From assembly GCA_963724015.1 (NCBI GenBank), contig CAVRTM010000008.1:35856-99855 (forward strand): a stretch of DNA of 64,000 nt. Direction: 5' to 3'. The notes beneath the pieces are model-generated. The model was not told the DNA's origin, ran no database searches, and saw nothing but the letters and a program-made list of their open reading frames with translations. Numbering within the stretch: the first letter of the stretch is position 1; every line of letters starts with the position of its first letter. Positions 35,003 to 45,647 of the stretch are shown here, piece after piece. The stretch is from CAVRTM01 sp963724015. GTDB lineage: Bacteria; Actinomycetota; Actinomycetes; Actinomycetales; Dermatophilaceae. A program made the translations under genes and the position numbers.

Positions 35003-36709
35003 GTGAGGCCCCTGGACCGCCGGCTGCTCTCCTACGCAGGGGCGGCGCGCGGTCACCTGGCTCTCGCGGCCGGTGTTCCGGCCCTGGTCGCGGTGCTGGT
35101 GGTCGTGCAGGCATTCGCGGTGGCCGACCTGGTGGTCGGCCCGTTCCAGCATGGCGCGGACGTGGCAGCCCTGCGGGCACCGCTGCTCGTCCTCGCCGGT
35201 GCCGTCACCGGTCGCGCGCTGCTGGTCTGGGGGGCGGAGGTGTCGGCGCAGCGCGCGGCCGCCACGGCGAGGTCCGGGCTGCGGCGGCAGCTGCTGGAGC
35301 ACGCCGTCCGGCTCGGGCCGGTGTGGCTGTCGGGGCGCGCCGGGGGAGAGATCGCGACGCTGGCCACGCGGGGCACGGACGCGCTCGACGCGTACTTCAC
35401 CCGCTACCTCCCGGCCCTGCTGTCGGCGGCCGTCGTCCCGGCGGTGGTCGTCGGGGTTGTGCTGTCCCAGGACGTGCTCGCCGGCCTGCTGGTGCTCGCA
35501 ACCGTCCCGCTGGTGCCCGTGTTCGGGTTCCTCGTCGGCACCGCCACCGGGCGCCGGATGCTCCCGGTGGCGCACCCTGTCCGTGCTGGGCACCCACTTC
35601 CTGGACGTGGTGGAGGGGCTGCCGACGTTGCTCGTCCACCGCCGCGCCGGTGCCCAGGTGGAGGCCATCCGGTCCCTGGCCCAGGACCACCGCCGCGCGG
35701 CGATGGCGTCACTGCGCGTGGCGTTCCTGTCCTCGGCGGTGCTGGAGTTCGTCGCGACCATCTCCGTGGCGCTCGTCGCGGTCTCCACGGGGCTGCGCCT
35801 GGTCGGGGGCACGCTGGACCTGCACACCGGGCTGGTGGTGCTGGTGCTCGCACCGGAGGCGTACTGGCCGCTGCGGCAGGTCGCCGTGCACTTCCACGAC
35901 AGCGCCGACGGTCTCGCGGCCGCCGGACGGGTCTTCGAGGTCCTCGACACGCCCGCCCGGGGGACCACCGGCGCGCGGGCCGCGGCGCCGGGGGACCTGG
36001 CCCACGCCACCCTCGTCGTCGACGCGGTCGGGGTCACCTACGGCCAGGGGCGCCCGGCCCTGCCGCGCTTCGACCTGACCGTGGCGCCGGGGGAGTACGT
36101 CGGCGTCGCCGGTCCCAGCGGTTGCGGCAAGTCCACGTTGCTCGCCGTGCTCCTGGGGTTCGTGCCACCGTCCTCGGGGCGGGTCCTGGTCCGCGGTGCG
36201 GGCGGCACGAGAGACCTCTGCGACGTGGACCTGGACCAGTGGCGCGCGCAGGTCGCCTGGGTGCCGCAGCGGCCGTGGCTCGCGGCCGTGAGCGTCGAGG
36301 ACAACGTGCGGCTGGCGCGCCCCGGCGCCGGGCACGCGGCGGTGGCCCGGGCGCTCGACCTGGCCTGCGCCACCGAGTTCGTCGCACGTCTCCCGCGAGG
36401 TGGGGCGACCGTGCTGGGTCACGGAGGCGCGGGCCTGTCCGCCGGGGAGCGACAGCGCATCGCCCTCGCCCGGGCCTTCCTGCGCGACGCCCCCTGGTGC
36501 TGCTGGACGAACCGACCGCACACCTGGACCCGCTCAGCGAGCTGGCCGTCGCGGCTGCCGTCCGTGGACTGGCACGCGACCGCACCGTCCTGGCCGTGGC
36601 ACAGCGCCCTGCGCTGCTGGCCGACGCCGACCGGGTCGTCCGGATGGACTCCCCCCGGCCGCCGGCACCGGAGCGCGGCAGGCTGCCGGCCGCCGAGGTC
36701 GCGTCGTGA
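35003..36709 (+). CDS. cydD: thiol reductant ABC exporter subunit CydD; two frameshifts
   Basis: One half of the heterodimeric ABC exporter of glutathione/cysteine-type thiols needed for bd oxidase assembly. Six membrane helices (35-330), then an ATPase domain with Walker A GPSGCGKSTLLAVLL, Q-loop VPQRPWLAAVSVEDN, signature LSAGERQRIALARAF and Walker B LVLLDEPTAHLDP. The frame changes near 35570 and again near 36495, just before Walker B. GTG 35003. Its stop overlaps the cydC start (GTGA at 36706-36709). Confidence 0.92.
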   Translation: MRPLDRRLLSYAGAARGHLALAAGVPALVAVLVVVQAFAVADLVVGPFQHGADVAALRAPLLVLAGAVTGRALLVWGAEVSAQRAAATARSGLRRQLLEHAVRLGPVWLSGRAGGEIATLATRGTDALDAYFTRYLPALLSAAVVPAVVVGVVLSQDVLAGLLVLATVPLVPVFGFLVGTATGRRMLPVAHPVRAGHPLPGRGGGAADVARPPPRRCPGGGHPVPGPGPPPRGDGVTARGVPVLGGAGVRRDHLRGARRGLHGAAPGRGHAGPAHRAGGAGARTGGVLAAAAGRRALPRQRRRSRGRRTGLRGPRHARPGDHRRAGRGAGGPGPRHPRRRRGRGHLRPGAPGPAALRPDRGAGGVRRRRRSQRLRQVHVARRAPGVRATVLGAGPGPRCGRHERPLRRGPGPVARAGRLGAAAAVARGRERRGQRAAGAPRRRARGGGPGARPGLRHRVRRTSPARWGDRAGSRRRGPVRRGATAHRPRPGLPARRPLVLLDEPTAHLDPLSELAVAAAVRGLARDRTVLAVAQRPALLADADRVVRMDSPRPPAPERGRLPAAEVAS

Positions 36710-38385
36710 CGGCCGGAACCGGCGGAGACGACCTCCGCCGGCTGGCCTCCGCGGCAAGGCCGGTGCGCGGACGCCTCGGCGCCGCCGTGGCCGCGGGCAC
36801 CGGCGCGATGCTCGCCAGCATCGGTCTGACGGCGACGGCGGCCTGGCTCATCGCCCGGGCCTCGGAGCGGCCGCCGGTCCTGGCGCTGGGCGTGGCCGTG
36901 GTCGCTGTCCGCTTCTTCGGGGTGGCCCGCCCGGTGCTGCGGTACGCCGAGCGGCTGCTGTCCCACGACGGGGCCCTGCAGGTGCTGGGCGACCTGCGCG
37001 CGGGGGTCTACGCCCAGCTCATCCCCCTGACGCCGGCGCGGCTGGGCGCGACGGGGCCGGGGGACCTCCTGGCCCGCGTCGTCTCCGACGTCGACGCCGC
37101 GCAGGACCTGCAGCTGCGGGTGGTCCACCCGGTCGCGGTCGCGGCGCTGGTCTCCGCCGGCTGCGTCGGCCTGGCCGTCGTCGTGCTCCCGTCCTGGGCG
37201 ATGGTCCTGGCCGCCACGTTCGCCCTCGCGGGGGTGGTCGCCCCCGTCGTCGCCGCAACCGTGTCGCGCCGCGCCGCCGCGCTCATCGCCCCCGGGCGGG
37301 CCGCGCTGGCTGCGGCGGTGGTCGACCTGGTGGACGGGGCGCCCGACCTCATCGCCATGGGTGCGGCCCCGGCTTCCCTGCGCGAGATCGAGCGCCTCGA
37401 CACGCAGGCAACGGCCGCCGCCCGGCGGGTCGCCTGGTGTGCCGGGCTGGGCGCCGGGCTGGCCTCCCTCGCGGCCGGCGCCGCCGTCCTGGGGTCGGCC
37501 GTCGTCGGGACGTCGGCGGTGCGCTCGGGCGCCCTGCCGGGCACGGTCCTGGCCGTCCTGGTGCTCGTGCCGCTGACGGCCTTCGAGTCCCTGGCTGCGC
37601 TGCCGCCCGCCGCGGTGCTGCTGACCCACGTGCGCACCGCCGCGCGCCGGCTCTTCGCGCTGCTGGACGCCGAACCGGCGGTGACCGAGCCGCCCACCCC
37701 CCTTCCCCCACCCGCGCCGCCGTACGGCCTGGACCTGCGCGGCGTCCGCGCCCGCTGGGCCCGCGACCTGCCACCGGTGCTCGACGGCTTGTCCCTCACC
37801 CTCCCACCGGGCCGCAGCGTCGCGGTCGTGGGCGAGTCCGGCTCGGGCAAGTCCACACTCGCCGCCCTGATGCTGCGGTTCCTGGTCGCCGAGGAGGGCC
37901 ACGCCCTCCTCGGCGGACGTGAGCTGGGCGGCCTCGCCTCGGACGACGTGCACCGCGTCGTCGGGCTGGTCGCCGACGACGCGCACGTCTTCGCCTCGAC
38001 CCTGCGCGCCAACCTCGAGCTGGCCCGTCCCGGCGCCGAGGACGCCGAGCTCGTCGACGCGCTGCGCCGGGCGCACCTGGGAGGCTGGTACGACGCCCTG
38101 CCGGCGGGCCTCGACACCGCCCTGGGCCGGGGCGGGAGAACGGTCTCCGGCGGTGAGCAGCGGCGCCTCGCCCTGGCGCGCGTGCTGCTGGCCGACCAGC
38201 CCGTGCTCGTCCTCGACGAGCCCACCGAGGGCCTGGACGAGGAGACGGCCGAGGCCGTCGTCCGTGACCTCCTCCAGGCGTCGCCACACCGCACGGTGGT
38301 CCTGCTGACCCACCGCACCGAGGGGCTCGACCTGGTCGACGAGGTGCACGAGCTGCGCTCGGGACAGCTGCACCGCCTGTGCTGA
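36706..38385 (+). CDS. cydC: thiol reductant ABC exporter subunit CydC
   Basis: The partner of CydD, 559 residues and intact. Membrane domain 25-310 with FFGVARPVLRYAERLLSHDG, a stretch characteristic of CydC. ATPase with Walker A GESGSGKSTLAALML, signature VSGGEQRRLALARVL and Walker B LVLDEPTEGLDEET, ending LTHRTEGLDLVDEV. GTG 36706 is translationally coupled to cydD. The absence of frameshifts here contrasts with its neighbours. Confidence 0.95.
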   Translation: MTAGTGGDDLRRLASAARPVRGRLGAAVAAGTGAMLASIGLTATAAWLIARASERPPVLALGVAVVAVRFFGVARPVLRYAERLLSHDGALQVLGDLRAGVYAQLIPLTPARLGATGPGDLLARVVSDVDAAQDLQLRVVHPVAVAALVSAGCVGLAVVVLPSWAMVLAATFALAGVVAPVVAATVSRRAAALIAPGRAALAAAVVDLVDGAPDLIAMGAAPASLREIERLDTQATAAARRVAWCAGLGAGLASLAAGAAVLGSAVVGTSAVRSGALPGTVLAVLVLVPLTAFESLAALPPAAVLLTHVRTAARRLFALLDAEPAVTEPPTPLPPPAPPYGLDLRGVRARWARDLPPVLDGLSLTLPPGRSVAVVGESGSGKSTLAALMLRFLVAEEGHALLGGRELGGLASDDVHRVVGLVADDAHVFASTLRANLELARPGAEDAELVDALRRAHLGGWYDALPAGLDTALGRGGRTVSGGEQRRLALARVLLADQPVLVLDEPTEGLDEETAEAVVRDLLQASPHRTVVLLTHRTEGLDLVDEVHELRSGQLHRLC

Positions 38386-38939
38386 CGGCGGCGCACAGCC
38401 ACCGCTGCCGGAGCCGGTGCCCTGCAGTCGACCTCGCCGGCGCCGGCCTGGTCGGCCGCGGCGTCCTGCTGGACATCGCCGGCGCGCGAGGAACGCCGTG
38501 GCGCGAGCCCGGCGACCACGTGACGACCGAGGATCTGCAGCGGGCCGAGACGGCGCAGGGCGTGCGGGTCGGCCCCGGCGACATCCTGTGCGTGCGGGTC
38601 GGCCACCACGGCGGCGCACCGGTGGGGGCCTGGGACGTGGCGAACGGGCGGGCCGGGTTGCACCCCACGGCGATGCACTTCCTGGCCGAGCGGCAGGTGG
38701 CCGTGCTCGGCAGCGACGGCAACAACGACACGGCGCCCAGCGCGGTGCCGGAGGTGACGTACCCGGTGCACGTCCTGGCGGTCAACGCGATGGGCCTGCA
38801 GCTCGTGGACTACCTGCGCCTCGAGGAGCTCCTCCGGCTGTGCCAGGAGCTGCGCCGCTGGTCCTTCTTCTGCGTGATCGCCCCGCTGCGCCTGGGACGC
38901 GGCACCGGCTCGCCGGTGAACCCCATCGCCGTGTTCTGA
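38379..38939 (+). pseudogene. 5'-truncated cyclase family (kynurenine formamidase-like) gene
   Basis: The C-terminal part of a PF04199 cyclase/isatin-hydrolase-like enzyme: GLVGRGVLLDIAGARG, HPTAMHFLAERQVAVLGSDG followed by NNDTAPS, PVHVLAVNAMGLQLVDYL and the usual end GTGSPVNPIAVF. Full-length relatives have about 130 more N-terminal residues with the HSGTH metal site, absent here. Similarity starts near 38430, only 45 bases after the cydC stop. Without its metal site the product should be inactive. A rearrangement or deletion, or a mis-join in the assembly, would explain it. Confidence 0.75.
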
Positions 38940-38997
38940 CCGCGCCGCTCCGGGACCGACTCCTGAGGCGTCCGCTGCTGCGGCTCCGCGGCCGCGT

Positions 38998-39126
38998 CAG
39001 GCCTGCCGGATCCATCGCCAGCTCGAGCGGCAGTTCGGGCTCGAGTGGACCGGAAGTGGTCCGCATACGAGTCAGCGACCTCGTCGTACGCGACTCGCGC
39101 GCGAGCTCGTCCTGTGACCTGGTCAT
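38998..39126 (-). pseudogene. fragment of a SAM-dependent methyltransferase (N-terminus only)
   Basis: On the minus strand from ATG 39126 the pieces MTRSQDELA, ARVAYDEVADSYADHFRST and EPELPLELAM line up, in two frames with compensating shifts. They form the N-terminal helix of a class I methyltransferase ('YD.VA..YA...'). The similarity stops near 39000, before motif I, so no SAM-binding site is encoded. The fragment lies 57 bases downstream of the monooxygenase, in the same direction, and converges on the truncated cyclase. Confidence 0.5.
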
Positions 39127-39183
39127 CACCGCAGTCTCGCAGTCGTCCGGGACACGCGTGCTCACCGGTGCGTGCGGCGTCCG

Positions 39184-40762
39184 CTACTCCTTCGCCACCT
39201 CCACGAGCCCCTTGGCACGTGATGCTTCCCGCTGGTCCGACGGGGGCGACGCGGGCGCCGTGCGCGCGGACGCGGCGGGCAGCGGGGCCCGGGCGACGAA
39301 GGTCATGTCGCGGCGGACGTCGGCCCGGGGCATGGCGATCCGGTCGAGCACATAGTTCTGGCGGACCGTCCACGGGGCGCGGCGCCCCTGCTTGGGGAAC
39401 CGGTCGATCAGCCCGCTGGACGTAGCCGGAGGTGAGGTCCAGCAGCGGCCGCGCCACCTCGCCCGGTGGCGCCACCGGCGCGCCGTACGCGATGTCGTGG
39501 CGGGCCATGTGGTTCAGCAGCCGGCAGACGTACCGCGAGACCAGGTCGGCGCGCAGCGTCCACGACGCGTTGGTGTAGCCGACGCAGAACGCGAGGTTGG
39601 GCACCCCGCTGAGCATCATCCCGCGGTAGGCGAACCGCTCACCGAGGGTGAACCGGTGCGCCGTCGACGGTCAGGGTCATGCCGCCGATCGGCAGCAGCG
39701 ACAGGCCCGTTGCCGAGACGACGATGTCAGCCTCGAGCGTCCGGCCGGAGGTGAGCCGGATCCCCGGCCCGACGAAGCGGTCGATGGTGTCGGTCACCAC
39801 GTCGGCGCGCCCGGCGGCGACGGCGCGGAGCAGGCCGCCGTCCGGGGTCACGCACAGCCGCTGGTCCCACGGGTCGTACGGCGGGGTGAAGTGCTCGTCC
39901 AGGAAGGCCGGGTCGTCCAGGTGCTGCAGCAGCCCCTTGCGCAGCAGCCGCTTGGCGAGCTCGGGTCGGCGCCGGCAGAACTGGTAGAAGGCCTGGGTGA
40001 TGGCGACGTTCTTGGCGCGGATGAGCGTGTGCGCCGGCCCGGCCGGCAGGTGACGGCGGAGGGCGTCCGCGGCCCGGTCGACCGCGGGCAGCGCCGTGAC
40101 GTACGACGGGGTCCGCTGCAGCATCGTCACCTGGCGGCCCGGGCGGCCAGCGCCGGCACGAGCGTCACCGCGGTCGCGCCGCTGCCGATGACGACGACGC
40201 GCTTGCCGTCGACGTCGAGGTCCTCGGGCCAGAACTGGGGATGGACGAGCCGGCCGCCGAAGTCGTCGACGCCGGCGAAGTCGGGCTGGTGGCCGTGGTC
40301 GTAGTCGTAGTAGCCCGCGCAGAGGTGGAGGAACGAACAGGTCAGCGTCGCAGGCGCGGCCTCCTCGCCGACCAGCGTCCGGACGGTCCACCGGGCCTCG
40401 GCGGAGGACCACGACGCGTCGACGACCTTGGTGCTGAACCTGATGTGCTCGCGGATGCCCTCCTCGGTGGCGGTCTGGGCGATGTAGTCCCGGATGCTGG
40501 CGCCGGCGGCCAGCGACGTCGCGTCCCGCCAGGGCCGGAACGGGTAGCTCAGGGTGAAGATGTCGGAGTCGGAGCGGACGCCGGGGTAGCGGAACAGGTC
40601 CCAGGTGCCGCCGACCGCCTTCCGCGCCTCGAGGACGGCGTAGCTCCGGTCGGGGCACTGCTGCTGCAGCCGGTACGCCGCGCCGATGCCGGACAGACCC
40701 GCTCCCACGACCAGGACGTCGACGTGCTCGCTGGCCGGGGCGCGGGCGGGCGTGCTCGTCAC
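39184..40762 (-). CDS. flavin-containing / Baeyer-Villiger-type monooxygenase; three frameshifts
   Basis: About 525 residues, NADPH- and FAD-dependent. FAD motif VVGAGLSGIGAAYRLQQ, then the BVMO-like fingerprint FGGRLVHPQFWPED (F-x-G-x-x-x-H-x-x-x-W), the NADPH motif VVVIGSGATAVTLVPALA, MLQRTPSYVTALP and IVVSATGLSLLPIGG. The layout matches EtaA/MymA-like enzymes that oxidise ketones or sulfur compounds. Shifts near 40135, 39655 and 39420. The corrected end is SDQREASRAKGLVEVAKE, TAG at 39186-39184. ATG 40762. Confidence 0.88.
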
Positions 40763-40840
40763 CGGGTCCTCCTGGGGGTCGTGGACAGGGTCACGGAACC
40801 AGTCTCCGCGTCGGGGCCGCCGGACCTCGACGCCGACCGG

Positions 40841-41635
40841 TCAGCGGGTGCGTTCGGAGTGGCCCGAGGCGAGGTCCTTGGCCAGGGCGGCGGCGGCCTC
40901 GGTCAGCAGCGGCACCGCGCGCCCGATGAGCTGCTCGTTCATTCGCGGCGCCGGCCCGGAGACGGACATGGCGATCCGCGAGGGCGCGTCGGGGACCGCC
41001 ACCGCCACGCAGCGCACGCCGAGCTCCTGCTCCTGCTCGTCCATGGCAAAGCCCTGCGCCCGCACCTGGTCCAGGGCCCGCAGCAGGACGTCGGGGTCGG
41101 TGATGGTGTGCTCGGTCCGCGCCTCCATGCCGGTCCGGGCGAGCAGCGCCCGGACGGCGGCGGGGTCCTCGCCGGCCAGGATCGCCTTGCCGACCGCCGT
41201 GCAGTGCGCCGAGACGGCGCGACCGACCTCGGTGAACATGCGCATCGACTGCCGCGACTGCGCCTGCCCGACGTAGACCATGAGGTCGCCGTCGAGCATC
41301 GCGAGGTTGGCCGACTCGCCCAGGCCCTCGACCAGCTCCAGCAGGTAGGGCCGCGCCCACGTCCCCAGCATCTTCGAGGACGTCTCGCCCAGGCGGATCA
41401 GCCGAGGCCCGAGCGCGTACTGGCGGGACGGCTCCTGCCGCACGTAGCCCAGGTCGACGAGGGTGCGCACCAGGCGGTGGATCGTCGGCAGCGGCAGGTC
41501 CGCCTCGGCCGCGAGCTGCGACAGCCCGATCGTGCCGCCGGCGTCGGCCATCGTCTCCAGCAGCCCGAACGCCCGCTCGAGGGACTGCACGCCGCCCGAG
41601 CGCGCGGTGCTGCTGCCGTCTGCGTCAGTGCTCAT
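40841..41635 (-). CDS. IclR family transcriptional regulator, AllR-like candidate
   Basis: 264 residues, intact. N-terminal winged helix-turn-helix (VQSLERAFGLLETMADAGGT, LSQLAAEADLPLPTIHRLVR), then the IclR effector domain (LLELVEGLGESANLAMLDGD, GRAVSAHCTAVGKAILAG, ELGVRCVAVAVPDAPSRIAM). In streptomycetes an IclR protein (AllR) represses allantoin degradation and glyoxylate-assimilation genes and releases DNA on binding allantoate or glyoxylate. The neighbours here (malic enzyme, DUF6986, then glycerate kinase, allantoinase, allantoicase) suggest the same role. ATG 41635, divergent from malic enzyme. Confidence 0.88.
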   Translation of the reverse strand: MSTDADGSSTARSGGVQSLERAFGLLETMADAGGTIGLSQLAAEADLPLPTIHRLVRTLVDLGYVRQEPSRQYALGPRLIRLGETSSKMLGTWARPYLLELVEGLGESANLAMLDGDLMVYVGQAQSRQSMRMFTEVGRAVSAHCTAVGKAILAGEDPAAVRALLARTGMEARTEHTITDPDVLLRALDQVRAQGFAMDEQEQELGVRCVAVAVPDAPSRIAMSVSGPAPRMNEQLIGRAVPLLTEAAAALAKDLASGHSERTR

Positions 41636-41694
41636 CCGATCCGGTCCCTTCAGGGGGCGCGGCCACGACCGGTGCTGCGGCCAGGTGGCGCCCT

Positions 41695-41709
41695 TTCCGT
41701 ATGGCGGAA
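41695..41709. promoter_or_regulatory. IclR-type operator TTCCG-N5-CGGAA
   Basis: TTCCGTATGGCGGAA, a perfect 5-bp inverted repeat with a 5-base spacer, which is the shape of AllR/IclR operators in actinobacteria. It lies 60 bases upstream of the IclR start and just downstream of a minus-strand TAGTAT (41714-41709 region) that could be the regulator's own -10, pointing to autoregulation. Confidence 0.6.
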
Positions 41710-41752
41710 TACTAGCCGCGCCATGCGGATGTCGTGGAGGAGGCGACCAGCC

Positions 41753-41780
41753 TTGACCCGCGCGCCCCTGAAGTTACTAT
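41753..41780 (+). promoter_or_regulatory. promoter of the malic enzyme gene
   Basis: -35 TTGACC (41753-41758), spacer 16, -10 TACTAT (41775-41780). The predicted start-point is near 41787, about 40 bases before ATG 41826. This is the clearest housekeeping-type promoter in the window. Confidence 0.6.
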
Positions 41781-41825
41781 CCGGCATACAGCAACATCGC
41801 CGACCCCCGCGGTGGGAGCGCCGTC

Positions 41826-43256
<1,431 letters not shown>

Positions 43257-43260
<4 letters not shown>

Positions 43261-44496
43261 GCGCCCTGGCCGACGAGCTCGACGCGCGGCTCGCGCAGGC
43301 GGACCAGCGCCTGGCGAGGGACTACCCGGGCGAGGCCGCGGGGCGCCAGCCGGTGCACACGGTCTACGTCCCCGCCGACCGGTACGCCGCCGACACGCTG
43401 GCGCGGTGGCGGCTCGAGGCGACGGCGGTGCTCGACCGGCATGCCCCGACCGCCGAGGACGCTCCCGGAGGCGTTCGGCATCGGCGCCGCGTCGGCCGCG
43501 CAGGTGCACGCCCGGGTGCGCGCCAAGCTCGAGCGCGAGCCGGTCGAGGACCTGCGGATCGACTTCGAGGACGGCTACGGCGACCGCGGCGACGACGAGG
43601 AGGACCTGGCGGCGGTCACGGCGGCGACGGCGCTGCGCCATACGGTCACGGCGGGGGAGGCGGCGCCGTTCGGCGGCATCCGGTTCAAGAGCTTCGAGGC
43701 GCCGACGCGGCGGCGGGGGCTGCGCACGCTGGAGCTGTTCGTCGCGACGGTCGCGGACGGCGGCCGGCTGCCGGACGGGTTCGTGGTGACGCTGCCCAAG
43801 GTGACCTCGGTCGACCAGGTCGAGGCGATGGTGCTGGTGTGCGAGCGGCTGGAGCGGGCGCACGCGCTGGCGCCCGGCTCGCTGCGGTTCGAGATCCAGG
43901 TGGAGACCCCGCAGGCGGTGCTGGGGGCGGACGGCACGGCGCTGGTGGCGCGGATGGTCCACGCGTCGGCGCGGCGGTGCACCGGTCTGCACTACGGCAC
44001 CTACGACTACTCCGCGTCGTGCGGCATCGCGGCGGCGTACCAGAGCATGGAGCACCCGGTGGCCGACCACGCCAAGGCGGTGATGCAGGTCGCGGCGGCC
44101 GGCACCGGGGTGCGGCTCTCGGACGGCTCGACCAACCGGCTCCCGGTGGGGGACCGGACCGCGGTGCTGGCGGCGTGGCGGCTGCACGCCCGGCTGGTGC
44201 GCCGGTCCCTCGAGCGCGGGTTCTACCAGGGGTGGGACCTGCACCCGGCGCAGCTGCCCAGCCGCTACGTCGCGGTGTTCGCCTTCTACCGCGAGGGGCT
44301 GGCGGCGGCGGCCGCGCGGCTGCGGGCCTACCTCGGGCGGAGCGAGTCCGGGTTCCTCGACGAGCCGGCGACGGCGCGCGCGCTGGCCGACTTCCTGGTC
44401 CGGGCGGTCGACTGCGGCGCCAGCGACGACGCGGAGGTGCAGGAGCTGTCCGGCGCGTCCCCGCAGCGGCTCGCCGAGCTGGCCCGGCGGGTCTGA
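43257..44496 (+). CDS. DUF6986 family protein (HpcH/HpaI aldolase-like, TIM barrel); one frameshift
   Basis: About 412 residues. N-terminus VHTVYVPADRYAADTLARWR, then LRIDFEDGYGDRGDDEEDLA (acidic metal site), GGIRFKSFEAPTRRRGLRTL, FEIQVETPQAVLGADG and LHYGTYDYSASCGIAAAYQS, ending with RGFYQGWDLHPAQLPSRYVA. These are citrate-lyase/malate-synthase-like barrel motifs, and DUF6986 genes recur beside allantoin and glyoxylate genes in actinobacteria. A glyoxylate-condensing or malyl-CoA-type activity is a reasonable inference, not established. A shift near 43460 joins the N-terminal 65 residues to the rest. Confidence 0.82.
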
Positions 44497-44518
44497 CCGG
44501 GTCCGTGCTGCCGGTGCC

Positions 44519-45061
44519 CTACCTGGCGGGGTGGGCCATGGAGTCGATGGCGACGGTGATGGCGAGCAGCAGCAGGGCGTCCTGCTCGGGGTGGATCTCG
44601 ACGCCGTAGGAGTCCCGCAGCCGGAACCACTGCTTGGAGACCTCGGCGACCTTGTGGCCGTCCTGGTCGATCTCGTACTCGTGGTTGACGATGTTGCCCT
44701 TCACCTCGAGGTCCTCGCCGTGCTCGACCTCGACCTTCCACCGCTCCCGCAGCGGGGTGATCAGCTTCTTGTGCACCATGGCGATGCGGTTGCCGTCGGG
44801 GTCCTCGATCTCCATGGTGTCGCGCAGGTGCATCACCCGCTTCTGGATGCGGCACCTCCGCTGCCCGTCGGCGTCCTCGAAGTACATCGTCTTGCGCAGC
44901 CGCATCGCCTTGCCGTCGACCCGGAACACGTGGTTGCCGGCCTCGTCCTCGATCCAGTAGTCGTCGCCGATGGAGAGCAGCCGCTGGCGCATCTGGTAGC
45001 GCACGGCCGTTCCTCCCCGCCCGAACACCTCGCGCTCGTCGTGCCGCTTGCGCAGACCCAT
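44519..45061 (-). CDS. LURP-one-related (LOR)/scramblase-like protein
   Basis: 180 residues, intact. MRQRLLSIGDDYWIEDEAGN and HVFRVDGKAMRLRKTMYFED, then HLRDTMEIEDPDGNRIAMVH and VKGNIVNHEYEIDQDGHKVA: repeated beta strands of the Tubby-like LOR fold, in which each strand pair alternates 'D..G..V....K'. The cellular role of bacterial LOR proteins is unknown. ATG 45061 has a good Shine-Dalgarno (GGAGGAGA). About 250 bases upstream hold no gene, only a nested inverted repeat. Confidence 0.85.
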   Translation of the reverse strand: MGLRKRHDEREVFGRGGTAVRYQMRQRLLSIGDDYWIEDEAGNHVFRVDGKAMRLRKTMYFEDADGQRRCRIQKRVMHLRDTMEIEDPDGNRIAMVHKKLITPLRERWKVEVEHGEDLEVKGNIVNHEYEIDQDGHKVAEVSKQWFRLRDSYGVEIHPEQDALLLLAITVAIDSMAHPAR

Positions 45062-45174
45062 CTCGTCTCCTCCGCCGTGCTGCCCAGCGTGACGGGGCCA
45101 GCCTGCCGGGGCCGGGGCGCCCGCGCCTCCTCCACAGGGGGTGAGGCGCCGACTCGGGCCCGCCCTGGCCACGC

Positions 45175-45244
45175 CACTTCGTGCCGCCCAGTCGGCGAAC
45201 GTGGCGCGCCGAGGCGCGATCCGCCGACGAACGAGCACGAAGTG
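45175..45244. repeat. nested three-tier inverted repeat, likely terminator of the dodecin gene
   Basis: Outer arms CACTTCGTGC (45175-45184) and 45235-45244, middle arms GTCGGCG (45191-45197) and 45222-45228, and inner arms CGCGCC (45205-45210) and 45213-45218 are each perfectly complementary. The whole forms one 70-base cruciform-like structure. It lies in the otherwise empty 45062-45319 interval, downstream of dodecin on the minus strand. Confidence 0.6.
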
Positions 45245-45319
45245 CGGCGGGGACGCGAGCGTGCGGCGGGGCGGAGGCACCGGGGGGGATGGGCGGGGAT
45301 GGCGCGAGGCGTGGAGGGC

Positions 45320-45541
45320 TCAGCTGGTGCCGGTGTCCTCGATGCGGAAGCCGACCTTGAGGCCGACCTGGATGTGGGCGACCTCGCCGTCCTCGATGTG
45401 GCCGCGGATCTGGCTGACCTCGAACCAGTCGAGCTCGCGCGTGGTGGCCGCCACGCGGGAGACGGCGCCGCGGATGGCGTCGTCCACGCTCGTCTCGGAC
45501 GAGCCGACGACCTCGATGACGCGATAGACGTGATCTGACAC
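45320..45541 (-). CDS. dodecin family flavin-binding protein
   Basis: 73 residues: MSDHVYRVIEVVGSSETSVD, then AIRGAVSRVAATTRELDWFE and GEVAHIQVGLKVGFRIED. This is a complete dodecin (12-mer that stores riboflavin/FMN), including the aromatic Trp of the flavin-stacking DWFEV segment. GTG 45541 with GGGAG about 7 bases upstream. A longer start at 45601 would add an Arg-rich stretch that dodecins lack. Confidence 0.93.
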   Translation of the reverse strand: MSDHVYRVIEVVGSSETSVDDAIRGAVSRVAATTRELDWFEVSQIRGHIEDGEVAHIQVGLKVGFRIEDTGTS

Positions 45542-45647
45542 GGGTGCTCCCCATCGTCGACCTGCTCGGCCGGACCGGGCGGCGCGGCTCGTGGGGCTCA
45601 TTCGACTCCCACCACGGCCGGCTGTCCAGCGCAGCCGGGGCGCCGGG

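Noticed and set aside
36034..38619. 861-residue minus-strand open frame
   Set aside because: Antisense to cydD/cydC. Composition dominated by Arg/Gly/Ala, no domains.
38400..39010. Restriction-site-like sequences (GCGGCCGC, GGATCC) as evidence of cloning
   Set aside because: Such sites are expected by chance at this base composition, and no vector sequence is present.
44531..45538. 335-residue plus-strand open frame
   Set aside because: Antisense shadow of the LOR and dodecin genes. Val/Asp/Leu periodicity but no motif.
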